Source: Anaerolineaceae bacterium (GTDB lineage: Bacteria > Chloroflexota > Anaerolineae > Anaerolineales > Anaerolineaceae). From it: 9,528 nucleotides of DNA. The stretch is from positions 1 to 9,528 of the forward strand of contig JAUXFJ010000042.1 of NCBI GenBank assembly GCA_030620065.1. Direction: 5' to 3'. Positions 7,075 through 9,528 of the stretch are shown here, piece after piece (the first letter of the stretch is position 1; every line of letters starts with the position of its first letter). The notes beneath the pieces were generated by a model. The model had not been told where the DNA came from. It made no database searches and saw only the letters and a program-made list of their open reading frames with translations. The position numbers and the translations under genes are program-made.

Positions 7075-7103
7075 ATTTTATGATAATCATAATGAATTGT
7101 CAA
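7075..7103 (-). promoter_or_regulatory. Sigma-70 promoter of the EF-G-like gene
   Basis: On the minus strand a consensus -35 TTGACA (7098-7103) and a -10 TAAAAT (7075-7080) are separated by exactly 17 bases. Transcription would begin near base 7068, leaving a ~50-base leader before the ATG. This is the best promoter in the window, and it fits recognition by the RpoD encoded here. Confidence 0.8.
7078..7092. promoter_or_regulatory. Candidate FUR-family operator (7-1-7 inverted repeat) in the EF-G-like promoter
   Basis: TTATGAT-A-ATCATAA is a perfect 7-1-7 inverted repeat. It differs from the classical PerR box (TTATAATnATTATAA) at one symmetrical position per half, and its ATGATAATCAT core also occurs in the Fur-box consensus. 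It lies in the spacer and overlaps the edge of the -10 element, where a bound repressor would block polymerase. Which FUR-family member (PerR, Fur, Zur) would bind cannot be told from this site, and no regulator gene is in the window. Confidence 0.5.
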
Positions 7104-7134
7104 AGAAAGACAGCTTTCAAGCCTAACTTTGACA
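7098..7134. repeat. Inverted repeat overlapping the -35 of the EF-G-like promoter
   Basis: TGTCAAAG (7098-7105) and CTTTGACA (7127-7134) are perfect 8-base inverted copies separated by 21 bases. The left copy contains the EF-G-like -35 box. The right copy reads TTGACA on the plus strand toward the lipoprotein gene but has no -10 at a workable distance. It could be a second regulator site upstream of the promoter, or a by-product of two -35-like boxes. Confidence 0.35.
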
Positions 7135-7229
7135 GCCACTAATTATAACAGACAACGGAATTGATTCGATGTTAGGTGCAATGAATAACTCCGGAAGCTG
7201 GTGATTGTTTTGAGGACACAACATAAGAA

Positions 7230-8120
7230 ATGTCTGATAAGACCGCATTGCGTATAAAAAGGTATACTTTAATTATGGCGCTAATGCAGAAAGTCAGGTT
7301 AAGATTCTTTGGATTATTACTGGGCTTGGTCACGGTCAGTTTTGTTACTGGCTGTGTGCGTCCATATTCGACAGCACCAGTGCAAAAACCAACTGAACCA
7401 AATCTGGCCTCGGCGCATGTTCAAATCACCGGAATAACTGAAGAAACGCTGGAAGCAGTGGCAACATGCACGCAAACAGCCGACTCCCTGCCAATGTCCA
7501 GCCTTGAAGAAGAACCTGTTTATTCGGTCGATATTCAACAAACCCTATTGCTTTTCCCGTTGCATACAGGGACTGCCTGGGTTTATGAATATTCTGCCTA
7601 TTCGGGTGAGGAGCGCAGTGTCTGGCAGATCGTTGATACCGTAGTAGAAACGCACTACGATGCGGGTTGTTTCAGCGCCAGGATTGAGCGCAAGAGTATA
7701 CTGATTGAAGGGCGCGCCGGGAATTATTATCTGGACATTCCGCAAGCTGGTAATTATTGGTATGTGTTAAAGGGCACAAAAGTTTTCCGATTTTTAGAAT
7801 CACCAGTACTTGAGCAAATTGATCAGGCTTGGTTGGAATTTATTCTCCCGTTTCCCCAAAGTTGTTGGTACCCGGATGCTATGCGGCGTTTGGCAGGGGA
7901 TGGAGAGCTAATCATAGGGTGCCGCAGTGTGGAAAAGCATTTTAAACAAATTCTACCCACGGGGGATACAGTTGATTGCACGCAATTATCAAGCCCTTCA
8001 CAGAAAGGTGACATTCTGCTGATATTCTGTGATGGCGTGGGAATCGTAGGGGGTAGCTCTGAAGGTCTTGATTCAAGCCACTATTATGTATTTGAACTTA
8101 CTGCATATATTATTCAATAA
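7230..8120 (+). CDS. Lipoprotein of unknown function
   Basis: I do not recognise a characterised family. The N-terminus is a lipoprotein signal peptide: basic residues (KVRLR), a hydrophobic core, then lipobox V-T-G-C with the lipidated Cys at residue 42 when counted from ATG 7230. The long pre-signal stretch makes internal starts at ATG 7275 or ATG 7284 likelier; from 7284 the Cys is residue 24, a normal length. None of the three has a clear Shine-Dalgarno, so the start is uncertain. After a Thr/Pro-rich linker, residues ~105-296 form a predicted beta-rich extracytoplasmic domain. It contains FPLHTGTAWVYEYSAYSGEE, several Trp/Tyr-rich strands and a closing FCDGVGIVGG...YYVFEL segment. This style is common in Anaerolineae surface lipoproteins (inference). 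It is divergent from the EF-G-like gene. A vestigial ORF starts nine bases after its stop, as though the lipoprotein once led an operon. Confidence 0.78.
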   Translation: MSDKTALRIKRYTLIMALMQKVRLRFFGLLLGLVTVSFVTGCVRPYSTAPVQKPTEPNLASAHVQITGITEETLEAVATCTQTADSLPMSSLEEEPVYSVDIQQTLLLFPLHTGTAWVYEYSAYSGEERSVWQIVDTVVETHYDAGCFSARIERKSILIEGRAGNYYLDIPQAGNYWYVLKGTKVFRFLESPVLEQIDQAWLEFILPFPQSCWYPDAMRRLAGDGELIIGCRSVEKHFKQILPTGDTVDCTQLSSPSQKGDILLIFCDGVGIVGGSSEGLDSSHYYVFELTAYIIQ

Positions 8121-8129
8121 GGTGCTGTT

Positions 8130-8216
8130 GTGAAAACATTTGAACGTCTCATCACCTGGTTATACTTCAATTTACGCTATCTCAGCCAACCGCCCTGCGA
8201 TCTGGGTCAGATATAG
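8130..8216 (+). pseudogene. Remnant of a class I SAM-methyltransferase N-terminus (tentative)
   Basis: A 28-codon frame starts at GTG 8130, nine bases after the lipoprotein stop, with an AAGGTG Shine-Dalgarno at a proper distance, so translation initiation looks genuine. The peptide contains FERLITWLYFNLRYLSQPPCDLG before TAG at 8214-8216. It resembles my recollection of Anaerolineae methyltransferases that begin with an aromatic helix and a PPWDTG-type motif just before the SAM-binding domain, with Trp-to-Cys and Thr-to-Leu changes here. No glycine-rich SAM motif follows in any frame, so ~170 or more codons would be missing. Alternatives are a genuine small protein translationally coupled to the lipoprotein, or chance. 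Confidence 0.38.
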
Positions 8217-8309
8217 AAAACTTATCCCCTCCCTCTTGAGGGAAATAGATAATCCCTTTGCCGGTCAGGTCTAATAGGGTAACGTCAATATCACAGAGTA
8301 ATTCTTTTA

Positions 8310-8339
8310 TTAGAATTTAATCACTTCTTCAGCTATAAT
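8310..8339 (+). promoter_or_regulatory. Possible promoter of the small membrane protein gene
   Basis: A perfect -10 TATAAT (8334-8339) lies 34 bases before ATG 8374. The best -35 at 18-base spacing is TTAGAA (8310-8315), matching consensus at only three of six positions. The -10 and its distance to the gene are right; the -35 is weak. Confidence 0.4.
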
Positions 8340-8373
8340 GATGTTAATATAGATCACATGGAGCAGCAATCTA

Positions 8374-8817
8374 ATGAAAGTATATCGACTTGACCCCGAA
8401 AAATTTTCCAAAGCGCGGCGCAGCATCATCCTTCTATATATCATTACTGGTATTGTCCTAATTATCGCGGCTGTATGGATGAACTGGGAGCAGCTTTCTA
8501 CGAGTGGCTTTATGAGCTTAATGATTATTCCATTAATAGTAGTGCTCTTTGGGTTTTCCGCTTGGCGCGCCATAAAACAGCGGCAGCAACATTGGCAGGA
8601 ATATATACTTCAAATTGACGATGACAGTATCATTCAGAGCCAGCCGCGTATGCCAGAACTGCGCGTTAAAAGCAGCGATATCACTGCCGTGCGTGAAACA
8701 AAATTTGGGCTGGTGCTGTCGACTGAACGCTACCGTAACTTATTTGGCATCTCCAAAGACCTGCGCGATGAAGATTATGAAGATGTCAAAGCAAAGGTAA
8801 TGTCCTGGGTAGAATGA
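8374..8817 (+). CDS. Small membrane protein with two TM helices and a PH-like (YcxB-type) C-terminal domain
   Basis: The 147-residue protein has two predicted membrane helices at ~17-36 (IILLYIITGIVLIIAAVW) and ~45-65 (GFMSLMIIPLIVVLFGFSAW), joined by a short loop. Both ends are probably cytoplasmic, with flanking basic residues (KARR before helix 1; RAIKQRQ after helix 2). Residues ~74-147 resemble a bacterial PH/YcxB-like domain: strand-rich LQIDDDSIIQSQPRMPELRV, then SSDITAVRETKFGLVLST and a C-terminal helix (EDYEDVKAKVMSWVE). Such proteins are widespread and mostly uncharacterised, and no function can be assigned. ATG 8374 has GGAG (8360-8363) ten bases upstream. The gene appears to stand alone between the vestigial ORF and a strong terminator. 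Confidence 0.8.
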   Translation: MKVYRLDPEKFSKARRSIILLYIITGIVLIIAAVWMNWEQLSTSGFMSLMIIPLIVVLFGFSAWRAIKQRQQHWQEYILQIDDDSIIQSQPRMPELRVKSSDITAVRETKFGLVLSTERYRNLFGISKDLRDEDYEDVKAKVMSWVE

Positions 8818-8823
8818 TTCCTT

Positions 8824-8844
8824 TTGCTTAGCTATGCTGAGCAA
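8824..8844 (+). other. Hairpin just after the small membrane protein gene
   Basis: TTGCTTAGC (8824-8832) and GCTGAGCAA (8836-8844) form a 9-bp stem with one G-U pair and a three-base loop, seven bases after the stop codon. No U-run follows, so it may protect the 3' end of the message or be the first part of a two-hairpin terminator with 8865-8901. Confidence 0.35.
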
Positions 8845-8864
8845 CCCAGTTAAATTAAAATAAT

Positions 8865-8901
8865 AAAACCTGTATCATTTATCCTGATGATGCAGGTTTT
8901 T
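8865..8901 (+). terminator. Bidirectional rho-independent terminator between convergent genes
   Basis: The arms 8865-8878 and 8887-8900 form a 14-bp stem (AAACCTGTATCAT against ATGATGCAGGTTT, one U-G pair) with an eight-base loop and a run of five T at 8897-8901. The A-rich left flank supplies a U-rich tail on the minus strand. It can therefore serve both the membrane protein gene (plus) and the CCA-enzyme gene (minus), whose stop is 56 bases away. Confidence 0.88.
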
Positions 8902-8956
8902 AATAAGTTCCTAGATCGGCAATTCTATACCAAAGCAAGCAGTTTGAAGGCTTGAA

Positions 8957-9528
8957 TTATTTTAAGATTTTTTCCAAATATGCTTTTTCTTCTTCAGTCG
9001 ATTGGATCTCGCCATCTAGCCAGGCATCTCGAAGGGCACTTAATATCTCTCCGTACATCGGGGATGTTTCGAGGCCGCGTTTTAGAAGGTCTTTTCCACT
9101 CGTTAATGGTTTTATCTTCGAGTATTGGCTAATATAAACCCAGAGGATCTCCCGCTGTTCATGCTCAGGGGCGTTATGATAAACAGCATAAATGACCAGG
9201 TGAGGGATATCCGATAAGCGGTTGAAAATCTGACTGGGTTTTTTTGAGGTCAGATTGGGCAGGTCGCGTTGCAGCGCTGCAGCTTGCTGTAGGTAGCGTG
9301 TCAATCTGGCGCTGAAACGCAAACGGCTGGACAGACTCTGCATCTCATCTTCGGGCATATCGCTAAGCCAGCATATGAAGCCTAGTGCTTGCTGGATGCT
9401 AAGGCGCTCAATATGATCTTTTATTTTCCACTGCGGATCTATCTCTAATTGGTCCAAATCCTTAAGCTTTTCGGCAATGTCAGGGTTCCATGGAAGGCTG
9501 GGATGGATTGCTTTTAATATACCCAATT
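8957..9528 (-). CDS. CCA tRNA nucleotidyltransferase / poly(A) polymerase family protein, C-terminal part
   Basis: The enzyme adds or repairs the 3' CCA of tRNA, or adds poly(A), using a nucleotidyltransferase domain that would lie beyond the right edge. What is seen is the RNA-binding C-terminal portion, ~190 residues. GILKAIHPSLPW comes first, where the family usually reads L..IHP.L. A helical middle follows, then KPLTSGKDLLKRGLETSPMYGEILSALRDAWLDGEI, matching the family's closing motif (sGkDLl..G..pgp..G.iL..l..a.ldg.i), and a final EEEKAYLEKIL helix. The frame is open to the edge; the TTG at 9524-9526 is not a credible start. The catalytic GxGxxD/E motif cannot be checked here, so CCA-adding and poly(A)-adding activities cannot be told apart. 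The gene is convergent with the small membrane protein gene. Confidence 0.85.
   Translation of the reverse strand, partial: LGILKAIHPSLPWNPDIAEKLKDLDQLEIDPQWKIKDHIERLSIQQALGFICWLSDMPEDEMQSLSSRLRFSARLTRYLQQAAALQRDLPNLTSKKPSQIFNRLSDIPHLVIYAVYHNAPEHEQREILWVYISQYSKIKPLTSGKDLLKRGLETSPMYGEILSALRDAWLDGEIQSTEEEKAYLEKILK

Noticed and set aside
7129..7149. TTGACA ... TATAAC as a promoter for the lipoprotein gene
   Set aside because: The spacer is only 9 bases; no correctly spaced -10 was found.
2099..7784. Identical 15-mer AAGGGCACAAAAGTT at 2099-2113 and 7770-7784
   Set aside because: One copy is intergenic and the other inside the lipoprotein coding region, with no flanking similarity; probably coincidence.
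8230..8243. TCCCTC-TT-GAGGGA hairpin as a terminator after the lipoprotein gene
   Set aside because: Very short stem with a two-base loop and no U-run.
8185..8316. 44-codon stop-free stretch on the minus strand between the lipoprotein and the membrane protein
   Set aside because: No usual start codon or Shine-Dalgarno and no family match, although its composition looks protein-like; mentioned only as a side note under the gene-stump finding.
8310..8573. 87-codon open frame on the minus strand over the small membrane protein gene
   Set aside because: It overlaps a plus-strand gene with clear membrane helices, a Shine-Dalgarno and a terminator; the antisense frame has none of these.

Overview
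The window looks like a piece of a moderately AT-rich chromosome from the Chloroflexota, most likely the Anaerolineae. This is inferred from the gene order dnaG-rpoD, from an EF-G-like GTPase of the EF-G2 type, and from the wording of the GNAT, ATL and CCA-enzyme proteins. It is an opinion from protein sequence, not a database result. No IS element, integrase, CRISPR array, tRNA or rRNA was seen, and no multi-gene accessory system.

Layout, left to right. At 1-482 is the C-terminal end of DNA primase (plus strand), with a possible reading-frame break near its left edge. At 563-2032 is the primary sigma factor RpoD/SigA (plus). At 2132-2959 is a DUF2202 ferritin-like lipoprotein (minus). At 2960-3504 is an AT-rich, mostly non-coding stretch with two strong Shine-Dalgarno sequences leading into tiny ORFs; one may be the remnant of a histidine-phosphatase gene. 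At 3505-3830 is an alkyltransferase-like (ATL) DNA-repair gene broken by a frameshift. At 4011-4859 is a GNAT acetyltransferase (plus). It converges on the EF-G-like gene at 4952-7018 (minus) across a strong hairpin terminator. The EF-G-like gene has a textbook promoter, and the spacer of that promoter holds a 7-1-7 inverted repeat of the FUR-family operator type. At 7230-8120 is a lipoprotein of unknown function (plus), followed nine bases later by a 28-codon fragment that looks like the start of a lost methyltransferase gene. At 8374-8817 is a small two-helix membrane protein with a PH-like cytosolic domain (plus). After a second convergent terminator comes the C-terminal part of a CCA-adding enzyme/poly(A) polymerase (8957 to the right edge, minus).

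The functional themes are housekeeping: primer synthesis, transcription initiation, a translation-factor paralogue and tRNA 3'-end maturation. Single-gene accessory functions lie between them. Two points stand out. One is the possible FUR-family (PerR/Fur-like) control of the EF-G-like factor. The other is the number of disrupted or vestigial reading frames in 9.5 kb (ATL clearly; dnaG, a histidine phosphatase and a methyltransferase more tentatively), which suggests either genome erosion or indel errors in the assembly. I did not find convincing evidence of an undescribed multi-gene system.
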